9,184 nt of DNA from Thiobacillus sp. UBA6205 (GCA_002421825.1 DISR01000042.1:1-9184), one strand, 5' to 3'; counted from the first letter of the stretch, positions 1 through 9,138 are shown. Numbers and translations are program-made. The notes: generated by a model from the sequence alone, not told the origin.

Positions 1-244
<244 letters not shown>

Positions 245-265
245 TCTCCATACGATGGGCGGCTG

Positions 266-285
266 CATCCTGCTCCGGCAGGATG
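266..285 (+). terminator. Hairpin just after thiC, possible terminator
   Basis: A perfect 8-base stem, CATCCTGC (266-273) with GCAGGATG (278-285), closes a TCCG loop 21 bases after the thiC stop. The position suits a transcript 3' end. However, the sequence after it (GACACGG) has no T-run, so it is not a classical intrinsic terminator. It may act as a 3'-end stabilising or Rho-linked structure. The inverted repeat is directly seen; the function is inferred. Confidence 0.35.
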
Positions 286-327
286 GACACGGTTCGCCTG
301 GAGCATGAACGGGCCATGATGTGGCCT

Positions 328-347
328 ATGGGCCTGCGACAGCCCAT
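328..347 (+). other. Second inverted repeat in the thiC-uppP gap
   Basis: ATGGGC (328-333) pairs with GCCCAT (342-347) across an 8-base loop, followed by TTTC. It lies 84 bases after thiC and about 90 bases before uppP. It could be a weak terminator, part of the uppP leader, or chance in GC-rich DNA; a 6-base stem is not strong evidence. Confidence 0.25.
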
Positions 348-434
348 TTCATGCGCCAGTTCGCTCGCCATGCCTTCTGTCGCGGCAGCCTGGGGTATCA
401 TGCGGAACGGCCCAAGCGGCGCTTCTGATCATTC

Positions 435-1268
435 ATGGATATTGTTCTCGTATTGAAGGCCCTGGTCATGGGCATCGTGGAGGGACTGACGGAGTTCCTG
501 CCCATCTCCAGCACCGGGCACCTGATTCTGGCCGGTGACCTGCTCGGCTTCAACAATGACAAAGGCAAGGTGTTCTCCATCGCCATCCAGCTCGGCGCGA
601 TTCTGGCGGTGGTCTGGGACTATCGTGCGCGCTTTGCCGGCGTAGCGGCCGGATTCGGCCGCGATCCGGCCGCAAACCGTTTTGTGCTCAACCTGTTCCT
701 GGCATTCCTGCCGCTGGCGACGATTGGCCTCCTGTTCGGCCAGCAGATCAAGGCGGCGCTGTTTTCGCCCATCCCCGTAGCGCTGGCTTTCATCGGCGGC
801 GGCGTCATCATCCTGTGGGCGGAGAAAATGCCCCACAGCAAGCATATCGACGATGTCGACAGGATGACCTGGAAGGATGCCCTGGTGATGGGCTTCATCC
901 AGGCCCTGGCCCTGATCCCGGGCACTTCCCGCTCGGGCGCCACCATTATCGGCGGGTTGCTCTACGGCCTGTCGCGCAAGACGGCCACCGAGTTCTCGTT
1001 TTTCCTTGCGGTGCCGACGCTCGGGATCGCCTCGCTCTACGAGATGTACACGCACAGGGGCCTGTTTACCCATGATGATATCGGGATGCTGGCGGTCGGT
1101 TTCGTCGCATCCTTCGCCAGCGCGGCGATCGCGGTGCGCGCCCTGATCCGCTTTATTTCACGACATGATTTCACCGTGTTCGCCTGGTATCGAATCGTGT
1201 TCGGCGTCATCGTGCTGATGACGGCCTACACGGGCCTGGTCGACTGGAGCACGCCGGCGATCGGCTGA
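435..1268 (+). CDS. uppP: Undecaprenyl-diphosphate phosphatase (UppP/BacA)
   Basis: This integral inner-membrane enzyme removes one phosphate from undecaprenyl diphosphate, regenerating the lipid carrier used for peptidoglycan and other surface polymers; overproduction in other bacteria gives bacitracin resistance. The 277-residue product matches the family's usual length. The N-terminal signature [15 protein letters not shown] spans residues 16-30, with the catalytic-region acidic residues E16 and E20 and the SST serines. The second signature, PGTSRSG, spans residues 162-168 with R166. Several hydrophobic membrane segments are visible, for example near residues 44-61, 85-102, 112-129, 217-236 and 249-267. 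The start at 435 is chosen because the family has about ten residues before the EGLTE motif; an internal ATG at 468 has a better ribosome-site match (GAAGG) but would trim the first membrane segment. The gene converges with chpA and is separated from it by a hairpin terminator. No functional tie to the chemosensory operon is apparent. Confidence 0.96.
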   Translation: MDIVLVLKALVMGIVEGLTEFLPISSTGHLILAGDLLGFNNDKGKVFSIAIQLGAILAVVWDYRARFAGVAAGFGRDPAANRFVLNLFLAFLPLATIGLLFGQQIKAALFSPIPVALAFIGGGVIILWAEKMPHSKHIDDVDRMTWKDALVMGFIQALALIPGTSRSGATIIGGLLYGLSRKTATEFSFFLAVPTLGIASLYEMYTHRGLFTHDDIGMLAVGFVASFASAAIAVRALIRFISRHDFTVFAWYRIVFGVIVLMTAYTGLVDWSTPAIG

Positions 1269-1301
1269 CAAAAAAAGGCGGCCAATGCCGCCTTTTTTGT
1301 C
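1269..1301. terminator. Bidirectional intrinsic terminator between uppP and chpA
   Basis: The stem GGCGGC (1277-1282) pairs with GCCGCC (1287-1292) around a CAAT loop. An A-run at 1270-1276 precedes it and a T-run at 1293-1298 follows it. Read on the plus strand it ends in T6 just after the uppP stop (1268). Read on the minus strand it ends in T7 about a dozen bases after the chpA stop. It therefore has intrinsic-terminator form in both directions, as expected between convergent genes. The A and T tracts can also pair and lengthen the stem. Confidence 0.9.
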
Positions 1302-1313
1302 ATTCAGGAACGC

Positions 1314-4300
1314 TCAGACCGAGATCAATGCCCGCTCGCCCAGCAGGTCGGCGATGTGTGACAGCAGCACCGCTTCCTGGAACGGCTTGCCGAGGTAGGC
1401 GTTGACGCCGATTTCCATGGCATGGTTGCGGTGCTTGTCTGCGGTGCGCGAGCTGATCATGATGATCGGCACGCCCTTCAGGCGCGCATCGTTGCGCATC
1501 ACCCGCGCCAGCTCGAAACCGTCCATGCGCGGCATCTCCACGTCGAGCAGGACAACGTCCGGGAGGATGTCGTTCATCTTCTCCAGGGCATCCACACCGT
1601 CCTTTGCGGTTTCCACGCGGTAGCCCTCGCGCGCCATCAAGCGGCTGGTGATCTTGCGCACGGTAAGCGAATCGTCGACCACCATGATCAGCGGCGGCTG
1701 GACGACTTCTTCCTGCGAAGCGGCCTCCGGCACAACCACGCGCACCGTTTCCACCGGCAGGCTGAGCGCGCGTATGGCAAGAGGAACGGGGTTCAGTATC
1801 AGCACGACCTTGCCGTCGCCGCGCACCGTGGCGCCGGCAATGCCGGTGATGCGGGAAACCTGCGGACCGATGTTCTTGACCACGACTTCGCGCGTGCCTT
1901 CGACGGTATCGACCAGGATGGCGGCATGCGAAGAGCCGCTTTTCATCAGCACGATGGTGTTGAAGCGCTGGACCTCGTGCAGGGCCTCGATCTGGCCCAG
2001 CAGGTGCGGCAGGTAGAACAGCGGATAGCTGTTGCCGCGCCATTCAATCGCGCGCGCCTGCAGGGCGGCGGACAGCTGGTCGGGTTTGAGTTCCTGCACC
2101 TGCTCCACCAGTGTCGCAGGCAGCGCATATTCGTTCTTGTTCGCGATGATGATGACTGCCTGGGTCATCGCCAGCGTGAGCGGCAGATAGACCGTAAAGG
2201 TGGCGCCCTTGCCGGCCTCGGTGGCGATTTCGATACGGCCGCCAAGGCTCGCGATTTCGTTTTTCACCACGTCCATGCCCACGCCGCGGCCGGCAACCTG
2301 CGTGACTGCGTCCGCAGTGGAGAAGCCGGGCACGAAAATCATTTGCGCAAGCTGAGTGCTGCCGGGCTCGACGCCCGGGTCAATCAGCCCGCGGTCGACG
2401 GCCTTTTTGTGGATGCGCGGCAAATCGAGGCCAGCGCCGTCATCGCCGACCGTGAGCACCAATTCGTTGCCCTCGTGCTTGGCGGCCAGTCTGATTTCCC
2501 CGTATTCCGGCTTGCCGGACTGCGCGCGCGTTTCCGCCGACTCGAGGCCATGGGCAATGGAGTTGCGCAGCAGGTGCTCGATGGGGGCGACGATTTTTTC
2601 CAGCACGCCGCGGTCGATTTCGATGTCGCCGCCCTGGATGTCGAGTTGCGCGCGCTTGTCGAGATCGCGCGCCGTCTGGCGCACGACCCTGTAGAGGCGT
2701 TCGGACACGCTGTACAGCGGCACCATGCGCACTCGCATCAGATTCTGCTGCAATTCGCGATTCATGCGCGCCTGCTGGAGGAGGGCTGCGTCGGCTTCGC
2801 CAAGCTGGGTGGTAAGCGTCTGCTGCACGGTGAAGATGTCATGCACGCTCTCCGCCAGGAAGCGCGTGACTTCCTGGAAACGTGTGAAGCGGTCGAATTC
2901 CAGCGGGTCGAATTGTTCCTTGTCGGCCTGGCTCTGGAAAGTGGCCTGCATCTGGGATTCGGCCTGGATTTCAACCTCGCGCAAATGGTCGCGCAGGCGA
3001 CGAAGCGCTTCGGACAGTTCCGTGGTCTGCCGCTTGAGTGCGTACATCTGGCTTTCGATGCGCGAGCGTGCAATGGCCACTTCGCCGGCCTGGTTCACCA
3101 TGCGATCCACCCAGTCCGCGCGCACCCGCAGCGTTGCGCTTTCACGCTGCTGTTGCGGCTCGGCGGCAGCAGGCGCGGGCGCCTGGAGCGGAGCCTGCGC
3201 CGAATCCATGGGCGGGACGGGCGCTCTGGAGTCGGCGGCCTCGGGGGTCTGCGCTGCCTCGCCTGGCTCGAGAAGGGAGGGGACGAGCACGTCGGCATCC
3301 GCGGCTTCGGTTTCGATATGGCGGGTTTCAGCCGGCTCCGGAGCGCCGAACTTGAGGCGGTCGACGGCGGTCGCAAGATGATCGAATTCCTCCTCGAGTT
3401 TTTCCAGCATGGCGGCATCGGTGCTGGCCTGGCCATCGAGCACGGAAATGACCCGCGATTCCATGATGTGAGTCAGCTCGCCCAGGCGCATGGCGCCCGC
3501 CATCCGCGCCGAACCCTTGATGGTGTGCAGCACGCGGCGCAAGGCCGAGGGACCGGCGGAGTCGTTTGGAACGGAAATCCAGCTGCGCAAGGCCTGAGCG
3601 GCCTCGGGCACCAGGGTTTCGGCTTCTTCGAGGAAGATGGGCAACAGGACAGGATCGATTTCGTCCCGGACATCGCGTTCCTCGAAGACCGGGGCCGCCT
3701 GCTTTCTCGCCTGCGCCACCATCTCCTGCAGTTCGATTTCCCCGCTGGACATTGCGGGCACGGACCCGGTTTCGGCAGCCGCATCTTCTGCGGGTACGGA
3801 GTCGGGCCCGGCTGTCTCCGCAGGCTGGACTGCCCCGGTCTCTGCCTGCAATTCTGCGTTCTGGCGGGCTTCTTCGAGCGCGGTGGCCGGCATGTCGGTT
3901 TCAAATTCTTCGTTGGCCGGCTCTGCGCTGCCCTGCGGGACTTCCATGGGCGCCGCCTCGGTGCCGGCAACGGGCAGCTGGTTCAGTGCCTGAATCAACG
4001 GTGCCGCCTGCAACGGCACGACACGCGAACGGATGTTTTCGATCATGCTGTTGATTCGCGTCAGCGCATCCAGCAGGGTATTGAGCGCCGCGTGTGGCAC
4101 CGGCCGGCCATCAAGCTTTCTGAAATAGGACTCGATGGCGAGTGCGAGGTTGGCGAGTTGAACAAAGCCGGTGGTTCCCGCTATGCCTGCCAGCGTATGC
4201 ACGCCACGGCGCGCGATGTCGCTGATGACGGCCTGGTCGTTTTCCGACAGGCGTTCGATTTCCTCTTCCAGCGCCTGTGCCCAGGTGGCCGACTCGGTCT

Positions 4301-6989
4301 TGAAAATGTCGTACAGGGCAGGGGACAGGCGGACGATGCCAATCTGGATTTCTTCCGGCTGGACGCCCTCTTCATGGGTTTCGGCGGGGGCTTCCCCGCT
4401 GCCGGCATGCATGTCCGGCCGGAGTTCGGTCTCGGCGGCGGTTTCCTCGGGTGCGGGCGCTCCCGCTATGGCGCCGGCAGCAGGAGCCTCCTCCTGTGCC
4501 GCAGTTTCCTGCTGTCCGTGTGCTACGCGCGCGGCTTCGGCCAGCAGGCCGGCTGCATCCACCAGTGCCGCGGGGTCTTCACGCAGGTCGGAAACCCAGT
4601 TTCCAAATAAATCGTGCGCGCGGCGCACCACGGCAATCAGCGGCGCGGTCGCCGGTTTCTCGGCAGCGAGCCAGCCGTTCATGAGTTGTTCCATGCCCCA
4701 TGCGGCTTCGCCGAAATCTGTCAGACCGACCATGCGTCCGCTTCCCTTGAGGGTGTGGAATGCACGGCGGACGACAGTGAGATTCTCGCGATCATCGGCG
4801 TCGTCCTCGCATGCGTCGGCGGAGGTCGCCATGTTGGCAAGGACTTCAACGGCTTCTTCAAGAAAGATTTCCAGAAGCTCGGGGTCGATTTCCGGTGCGG
4901 TTGCGGCTGCGCTCGGGGTGGACGCTTCGTCGGCGGCCTCAGCCGGCTCCGGCTCGGCGGTAAAGGTTTGTGCGTCAGCCTGCGGTGCGGCCGCGTCATC
5001 TTCCTGCGCATCATGGGCTTGCCAGTCGGCGTAGGGCTCCAGGCCTGCCAGCGCCCCATCCATTGCCGCTTCATCTGCGACGGGCGCGGAGATTTCCAGC
5101 ATCTCGACAACTTCGGCTGCCGGAATCTCCGGCTCGGGAACTGGCGGTTCCTGGAATTGTGCATCGAACTCGAGAGTTTCGGCAGGCGCTCGCTCGCCGG
5201 AGATGTTCGCTTCGGCGACAGGCTCTATGCGGCTGGGCTCGGCTTCCGAGGCGGCGGGCACCGCCTCAGATACGAAAAAATCGTCCTTCTCCCACGAAGA
5301 AATATCCTTTTCGGCCAGCCCGAATTCGACCATGGGATGCCGGAGAATGCGCTTCGCGTCCACGCGCCCGGCACAGTGGGCTTCGATGAACAGGCCCAGA
5401 CTCGACAAGGCGTCGGCGATGCGCGCCTTTTCGGCATCGTCCGGAATGCCTGAAATGACGAAGGGACGGATCGCTTCCATCGTGCTTTGCAACAACTGGC
5501 TGGCCTCGGTTTGTTCCAGTATGGACAACGCCCCGTGTACCTGAGCGGCCAGTATGTCCAGCGAAGAGAGCCCGTCACGCGCCTCGGTATCGCGGAAAAA
5601 CGCATCCAGCGCCTCTTCCATCTGCTGCAGGCTGCTGCGGATTTCCTGACCCAGTTGCGCGAGCAGGGCATGTTCGGCCGCCTTGAGCGAGCCCTCGTCC
5701 ATGAGATCGGATGCGCCGCCCTCGGCGTGGCCGGCCCGTGCCGCAGCCAGGCGCCGCATCTGGTTTTGCACGCGCGCCTCGAAATCGGGATCGAGAATGT
5801 CCTCGCTGTCCACGGCGCTTTGCAGAAACAGCAGGGTGGTGGCAATCTCGAGCTGTGCGCCCGCCAATGCTTCACCGGAAAGGCCGTTCATGGCGGCAGC
5901 GGTATCGGTAATGGAGGAGATCAGGTCGCCCAAGAACGGTACGCCCAGTGCCCCAGCCTGGGTGGCCAGGCGTCCAACCGTGTCCTGGAACTCAGCCAGG
6001 GACTCCTGCTTGCCCTCCGAAAAGGCGTGCCAATGGTTGCGGGCTTGCGCAAGCGTTTCTTTCAGCAACCTCAGCACGGGGCGCGCACGAGCCATCTGCT
6101 CGGGGTCCATTTGCCGTTTGGGCAGATATTTTTCCAGCCCGAAAGCCGAGCGTACCGCCTCGGAATCATTGCCCACGGACTTGCTCCTGGCAATGAAAAA
6201 CAGGGCGTCACGCATCAGGTGCTCGGCCACCTGAGGCGAGCCTTCGGTGAGCTTGCGCATCTGCAGGTCGATGCGGGCGAGCAGCTGCTTGACGTGGAAA
6301 TCAGGTTCTACGCCCTTGTTTAACAGGGCGTCAACGAAGCCCTTGCATGCCCACCAGAATGCGCGTGCGGCCTGCGAAGACACGCAGGATTCGACCTCGG
6401 CAATGGATTTCGCCATGGCAGCCAAGCCCGCTTCGGTCTTGGTGCCGCGCAGGAAGGCCAGCAGGCCGCGCTGGAACTGGGCGCGCGCGGCCTTGACGCG
6501 CTGCGGCACCTCGTCTTCGGCAATGCTCTGCGGCGCCTCCCCCACCTGAACCCTGAGGTTGGGGTAGAACAGCTCGCCCTCGAATATTTTTTCCGCGCCG
6601 GTCAGTTCGCGCAGCCGGCGGTAGGTCGGGAATAGCGCCAGTTCGCCCTCGCCGCGCCCTTCCGCCATGCGCACCACCCATTTGAGCAGGACGTCGCAAG
6701 CATCAAGTACCGCCTTGGTGTTGATCTCGCCGTCGTCGATGCTCTTGTTGCCCATTGCCGTGAGCACGTCCTCGACCGAGGTAATGACCTTGGCCGCGCC
6801 CTCGAGGCCGACCATGCGCAAAGCCCCGGTGGCGCCATGGATTTCGTCGCGCGCGAGCCGCAGCGCGTTTTCCAGGCTCTGGTCGGCGGCGTAGGCGCGA
6901 ATCCGCTCGGCCGCGTTCCTGAGGGCGGACTCGATGTCCCCGCGTACCCAGTTCAGAGGTCCGGTATCAAAATCCAGCGTGGCGCTCAT
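1314..6989 (-). CDS. chpA: ChpA/PilL-type hybrid chemotaxis kinase (multi-Hpt, CheA core, CheW-like domain, receiver) of the type IV pilus Chp system
   Basis: This cytoplasmic histidine kinase receives the PilJ signal and phosphorylates receivers that control type IV pilus twitching. It has 1891 residues. The N-terminal ~560 residues resemble FimL and the ChpA N-terminus, with histidines at 51 (HGATG) and 485 (HGALS). Further Hpt modules carry H745 (HTLKG), H931 (HTLAG) and H1155 (HTIKG), joined by Ala/Pro/Glu-rich linkers (about 572-700, 822-880, 1000-1110, 1215-1282). The CheA dimerisation segment (about 1286-1440) contains the long insertion typical of ChpA. The ATPase domain shows the N-box HLLRNSIAHG (1472-1481), DDGAG (1516-1520) and GRGVGMD (1567-1573). 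A CheW-like domain spans about 1608-1740. The receiver (1767-1891) has D1772/D1773, phospho-acceptor D1816, S1846 and K1868. The ATG at 6989 follows AAGGGA by 7 bases and lies 28 bases after pilJ, so the two are co-transcribed. P. aeruginosa ChpA is longer and has more phosphotransfer modules. The identity is firm; the activity of the degenerate modules is unknown. Confidence 0.95.
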   Translation of the reverse strand: MSATLDFDTGPLNWVRGDIESALRNAAERIRAYAADQSLENALRLARDEIHGATGALRMVGLEGAAKVITSVEDVLTAMGNKSIDDGEINTKAVLDACDVLLKWVVRMAEGRGEGELALFPTYRRLRELTGAEKIFEGELFYPNLRVQVGEAPQSIAEDEVPQRVKAARAQFQRGLLAFLRGTKTEAGLAAMAKSIAEVESCVSSQAARAFWWACKGFVDALLNKGVEPDFHVKQLLARIDLQMRKLTEGSPQVAEHLMRDALFFIARSKSVGNDSEAVRSAFGLEKYLPKRQMDPEQMARARPVLRLLKETLAQARNHWHAFSEGKQESLAEFQDTVGRLATQAGALGVPFLGDLISSITDTAAAMNGLSGEALAGAQLEIATTLLFLQSAVDSEDILDPDFEARVQNQMRRLAAARAGHAEGGASDLMDEGSLKAAEHALLAQLGQEIRSSLQQMEEALDAFFRDTEARDGLSSLDILAAQVHGALSILEQTEASQLLQSTMEAIRPFVISGIPDDAEKARIADALSSLGLFIEAHCAGRVDAKRILRHPMVEFGLAEKDISSWEKDDFFVSEAVPAASEAEPSRIEPVAEANISGERAPAETLEFDAQFQEPPVPEPEIPAAEVVEMLEISAPVADEAAMDGALAGLEPYADWQAHDAQEDDAAAPQADAQTFTAEPEPAEAADEASTPSAAATAPEIDPELLEIFLEEAVEVLANMATSADACEDDADDRENLTVVRRAFHTLKGSGRMVGLTDFGEAAWGMEQLMNGWLAAEKPATAPLIAVVRRAHDLFGNWVSDLREDPAALVDAAGLLAEAARVAHGQQETAAQEEAPAAGAIAGAPAPEETAAETELRPDMHAGSGEAPAETHEEGVQPEEIQIGIVRLSPALYDIFKTESATWAQALEEEIERLSENDQAVISDIARRGVHTLAGIAGTTGFVQLANLALAIESYFRKLDGRPVPHAALNTLLDALTRINSMIENIRSRVVPLQAAPLIQALNQLPVAGTEAAPMEVPQGSAEPANEEFETDMPATALEEARQNAELQAETGAVQPAETAGPDSVPAEDAAAETGSVPAMSSGEIELQEMVAQARKQAAPVFEERDVRDEIDPVLLPIFLEEAETLVPEAAQALRSWISVPNDSAGPSALRRVLHTIKGSARMAGAMRLGELTHIMESRVISVLDGQASTDAAMLEKLEEEFDHLATAVDRLKFGAPEPAETRHIETEAADADVLVPSLLEPGEAAQTPEAADSRAPVPPMDSAQAPLQAPAPAAAEPQQQRESATLRVRADWVDRMVNQAGEVAIARSRIESQMYALKRQTTELSEALRRLRDHLREVEIQAESQMQATFQSQADKEQFDPLEFDRFTRFQEVTRFLAESVHDIFTVQQTLTTQLGEADAALLQQARMNRELQQNLMRVRMVPLYSVSERLYRVVRQTARDLDKRAQLDIQGGDIEIDRGVLEKIVAPIEHLLRNSIAHGLESAETRAQSGKPEYGEIRLAAKHEGNELVLTVGDDGAGLDLPRIHKKAVDRGLIDPGVEPGSTQLAQMIFVPGFSTADAVTQVAGRGVGMDVVKNEIASLGGRIEIATEAGKGATFTVYLPLTLAMTQAVIIIANKNEYALPATLVEQVQELKPDQLSAALQARAIEWRGNSYPLFYLPHLLGQIEALHEVQRFNTIVLMKSGSSHAAILVDTVEGTREVVVKNIGPQVSRITGIAGATVRGDGKVVLILNPVPLAIRALSLPVETVRVVVPEAASQEEVVQPPLIMVVDDSLTVRKITSRLMAREGYRVETAKDGVDALEKMNDILPDVVLLDVEMPRMDGFELARVMRNDARLKGVPIIMISSRTADKHRNHAMEIGVNAYLGKPFQEAVLLSHIADLLGERALISV

Positions 6990-6996
6990 TGGGCGG

Positions 6997-7002
6997 TCCC
7001 TT
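6997..7002 (-). promoter_or_regulatory. Ribosome binding site of chpA
   Basis: On the minus strand, AAGGGA lies 7 bases before the chpA ATG, inside the 28-base pilJ-chpA gap. It fixes the start at 6989. The short gap has no room for a separate promoter or terminator. Confidence 0.7.
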
Positions 7003-7017
7003 GAAAAACAGCAGTCA

Positions 7018-9132
7018 TCAGGCGAGCTTGAAGCCTGACACGGAATCCTTCAGCGTTTCGGCCAGCTTGGTCAGGCCGCCGATCGACTGTGCGGTCTGGC
7101 GGGTGCCTTCACTGGTCTGCATGGAAATGTTGCGGATGTCCTGCATGGTTTCAGCCACCTTGGCGGTCGCTGCCGCCTGGCTTTGCGTCGCAGACGAAAT
7201 GCCGGCAATCAGCGTCGCCAGCTTCTTCGACACCTCGCCGATCTCGGACAGGGTCTGGCCGGCGGCATCGGACAGCTTGGCGCCTTCCACCACGCCCTGG
7301 GTCGAAACCTCCATGGCGGCCACGGTGTCCTGGGTGTCGGACTGAATCGTCTTCACAATCGCGGCGATCTGCTTGGTGGCGTCGGCGGAGCGTTCCGCCA
7401 GGCGCTGCACCTCTTCCGCAACCACCGAGAAGCCGCGGCCCGCCTCGCCGGCGGATGCTGCCTGGATGGCGGCGTTCAGCGCCAGCACGTTGGTCTGCTC
7501 GGTAATGTCCGAGATCAGCTCCACGATTTCGCCGATCTCCTGCGAGGACTCGCCGAGGCGCTTGATCCGCTTGGAGGTTTCCTGGATCTGTTCACGCAGC
7601 GCGTTCATGCCGGCGATGGTGTTTTGTACGGCCTGCTGGCCCTTTTCCGCGGCGGCCAGGGATTGCTCGGCCACGCTCGCGGATTCCGCGGCGTTCTGGG
7701 ATACCTGCTGCACCGACTGCGAAATGTTCACGACCGCCTGCGAGGTTTCCTCGATTTCTTCCGCCTGCCGCACTGAGGCCGCGGAAAGCTGCTCGGAAAT
7801 CTGGTTGGCATCGCGCACGGCGCTGTTCAGTTGCGCCGTGGCGTTATTGATGCCGCGCACCAGGGTGCGCAGTTCCTCAACCGTGAAATTGATCGAGTCG
7901 GCAATGGCGCCGGTGATGTCTTCGGTCACGCTCGCGGTCACCGCCAGGTTGCCGTCGGCCAGTTCGCCCAACTCGTCCATCAGGCGCAGAATGGCTTCCT
8001 GGTTGCGCGAGTTTTCTTCTTCGGTCTTGCGGGCGCGAGCCTTGGTTTCATTGATGTTGATGAGGCCCAGCAGCACCAGGGAGGCGATGGCCAGCACCGC
8101 AAACAGAGCCGCCAGCAGGTAGGAGATCGAGCCGGCGGTCCCGTATTTCGAGCTGAGTTTGGTGGCGGTGTCCAGCAGCTTGTCGCTGTTGTTGAACAGT
8201 TCGCGCGCGGCGGATTTTGACTTCAGCAGTTCCGGCGTGTTGGCGAGCACCACGCCGACGGATTCCACCAGGTCGCCGGTGGAATCGCCCACCTTGGTCA
8301 GCAGCTCGGTGGCCTGTTCGCCCATGTTGGCCTCTTCCAGCAGACCCACGATGTCGCGGAAGCTGGTGATGTCCTTTTCCAGCTGCAGGAAAATGGAGGG
8401 GTTCGGGGTGTCAGATGCCTGCAGGGCGACGGCATTCTTGGCGATGCGCTGGGTCAGCGTCATCAGCTGGTTGGCGCTCGACACCAGGCGATTGCTGGCG
8501 TTGCTTTCGAGCAGCGAGGCGGACATCTGCTCGGTCAGTTCCTGCATGTCGCTGGACAGCGCACTGATCCTTTCGATGTTCTTGTTCAGGTTGACCAGCA
8601 CTTTCTGGTTCTGGTGGATGAGGGCGGCCTGGGGCTCGAGTTTCTTCCAGATCGCGTCAATGTCCTTGAGCACTGCCTGGGCGTCCATGGGCGAAGCCGG
8701 CGCCGAATCGTCGCCGTTCTGGAGGCCCCTGAGTGTGGTGGTGAAATCCCTCCTTTCCTCGTCGAGCAGGCCAAAGGCCTTCTCGTTGCCCAGCACCGAC
8801 TGCTGCGCCAGGCTTGGCAGGCGCTGCGTGAGCATGCCGATGTAACCTGCCCGGTCAAGGTAATGGCCCTGATTCCCGGACTTTACCGCACCGTAAACCG
8901 TGAAACCCGCGGCCAGCAGCAGGGAGACCAGCAAGGTGCCGCTGACGTAGAGATATTGCTTCTCCACCGCCAGGTGGCCGATGAGCGGAACTCTGCCTGC
9001 AGGCCTGTCTGCAAGCTTGCGCAGGTTCTGCATGATCATCGTGGTCTGGTCTTTCGCCGACATGCCCTTGACCGAGCTGGACATGCGGCCGGCGAGGCCC
9101 TTTAGTTTGGTGATGGGGTTGGCCTTGGACAT
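7018..9132 (-). CDS. pilJ: PilJ, methyl-accepting chemoreceptor of the type IV pilus Chp system
   Basis: PilJ is the inner-membrane receptor that passes a pilus- or surface-derived periplasmic signal to the ChpA kinase. From the ATG at 9132 it has 704 residues. The order is a ~60-residue cytoplasmic N-terminus; membrane segment 1 (about 61-83); a periplasmic region (84-334) with two PilJ-type helical repeats marked by MLTQR (near 100) and TLTQR (near 226); membrane segment 2 (335-358); a HAMP region (about 359-425); and a long MCP coiled coil. The hairpin tip (about 540-582) contains [21 protein letters not shown], split here as [10 protein letters not shown] then [11 protein letters not shown], and [10 protein letters not shown], the form typical of PilJ. 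The C-terminus SGFKLA lacks a CheR-tethering pentapeptide. I prefer ATG 9132 because GGAG lies 6 bases upstream; an in-frame GTG at 9144 would add MENL but has no ribosome site. Tandem TGA stops (7015-7020) end the gene, with chpA beginning 28 bases later. It lies just downstream of a probable pilI. Confidence 0.96.
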   Translation of the reverse strand: MSKANPITKLKGLAGRMSSSVKGMSAKDQTTMIMQNLRKLADRPAGRVPLIGHLAVEKQYLYVSGTLLVSLLLAAGFTVYGAVKSGNQGHYLDRAGYIGMLTQRLPSLAQQSVLGNEKAFGLLDEERRDFTTTLRGLQNGDDSAPASPMDAQAVLKDIDAIWKKLEPQAALIHQNQKVLVNLNKNIERISALSSDMQELTEQMSASLLESNASNRLVSSANQLMTLTQRIAKNAVALQASDTPNPSIFLQLEKDITSFRDIVGLLEEANMGEQATELLTKVGDSTGDLVESVGVVLANTPELLKSKSAARELFNNSDKLLDTATKLSSKYGTAGSISYLLAALFAVLAIASLVLLGLININETKARARKTEEENSRNQEAILRLMDELGELADGNLAVTASVTEDITGAIADSINFTVEELRTLVRGINNATAQLNSAVRDANQISEQLSAASVRQAEEIEETSQAVVNISQSVQQVSQNAAESASVAEQSLAAAEKGQQAVQNTIAGMNALREQIQETSKRIKRLGESSQEIGEIVELISDITEQTNVLALNAAIQAASAGEAGRGFSVVAEEVQRLAERSADATKQIAAIVKTIQSDTQDTVAAMEVSTQGVVEGAKLSDAAGQTLSEIGEVSKKLATLIAGISSATQSQAAATAKVAETMQDIRNISMQTSEGTRQTAQSIGGLTKLAETLKDSVSGFKLA

Positions 9133-9138
9133 GAGGTT

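Larger units (their letters stand above)
245..434 (+). other. Intergenic region between thiC and uppP
   Basis: These 190 bases hold no convincing gene: the short frames crossing them lack family signatures and ribosome sites. Two perfect inverted repeats lie here, at 266-285 and 328-347, listed separately. A weak promoter-like hexamer TATCAT sits at 396-401, but no good -35 box is spaced correctly upstream (TTCTGT at 375-380 would give a 15-base spacer), so I do not claim a promoter. There is no strong Shine-Dalgarno sequence just before the uppP ATG. Confidence 0.6.

Noticed and set aside
396..401. TATCAT as a -10 box for uppP
   Set aside because: No -35 element stands at a normal spacing, so the match is too weak to call a promoter.
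429..1073. 214-codon minus-strand frame opposite uppP
   Set aside because: UppP is unmistakable on the plus strand; the antisense product is a charged Gln/Arg/Asp-rich shadow.
1422..4610. 1062-codon open frame on the plus strand opposite chpA
   Set aside because: It is the in-register antisense shadow of chpA, shows no recognisable domain, and has His/Arg/Gly-rich composition expected from the reverse complement of chpA codons.
6339..6353. Possible sixth phospho-site relic in ChpA, W213 in a WACKG sequence resembling HxxKG
   Set aside because: There is no histidine, and the Trp-rich helix fits the FimL-like middle region of ChpA; the match to HxxKG is probably chance.
7183..7776. Plus-strand frames opposite pilJ (also 7373-8122 and 8159-8845)
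   Set aside because: They mirror the repetitive MCP coiled coil of pilJ and carry no independent coding signature.
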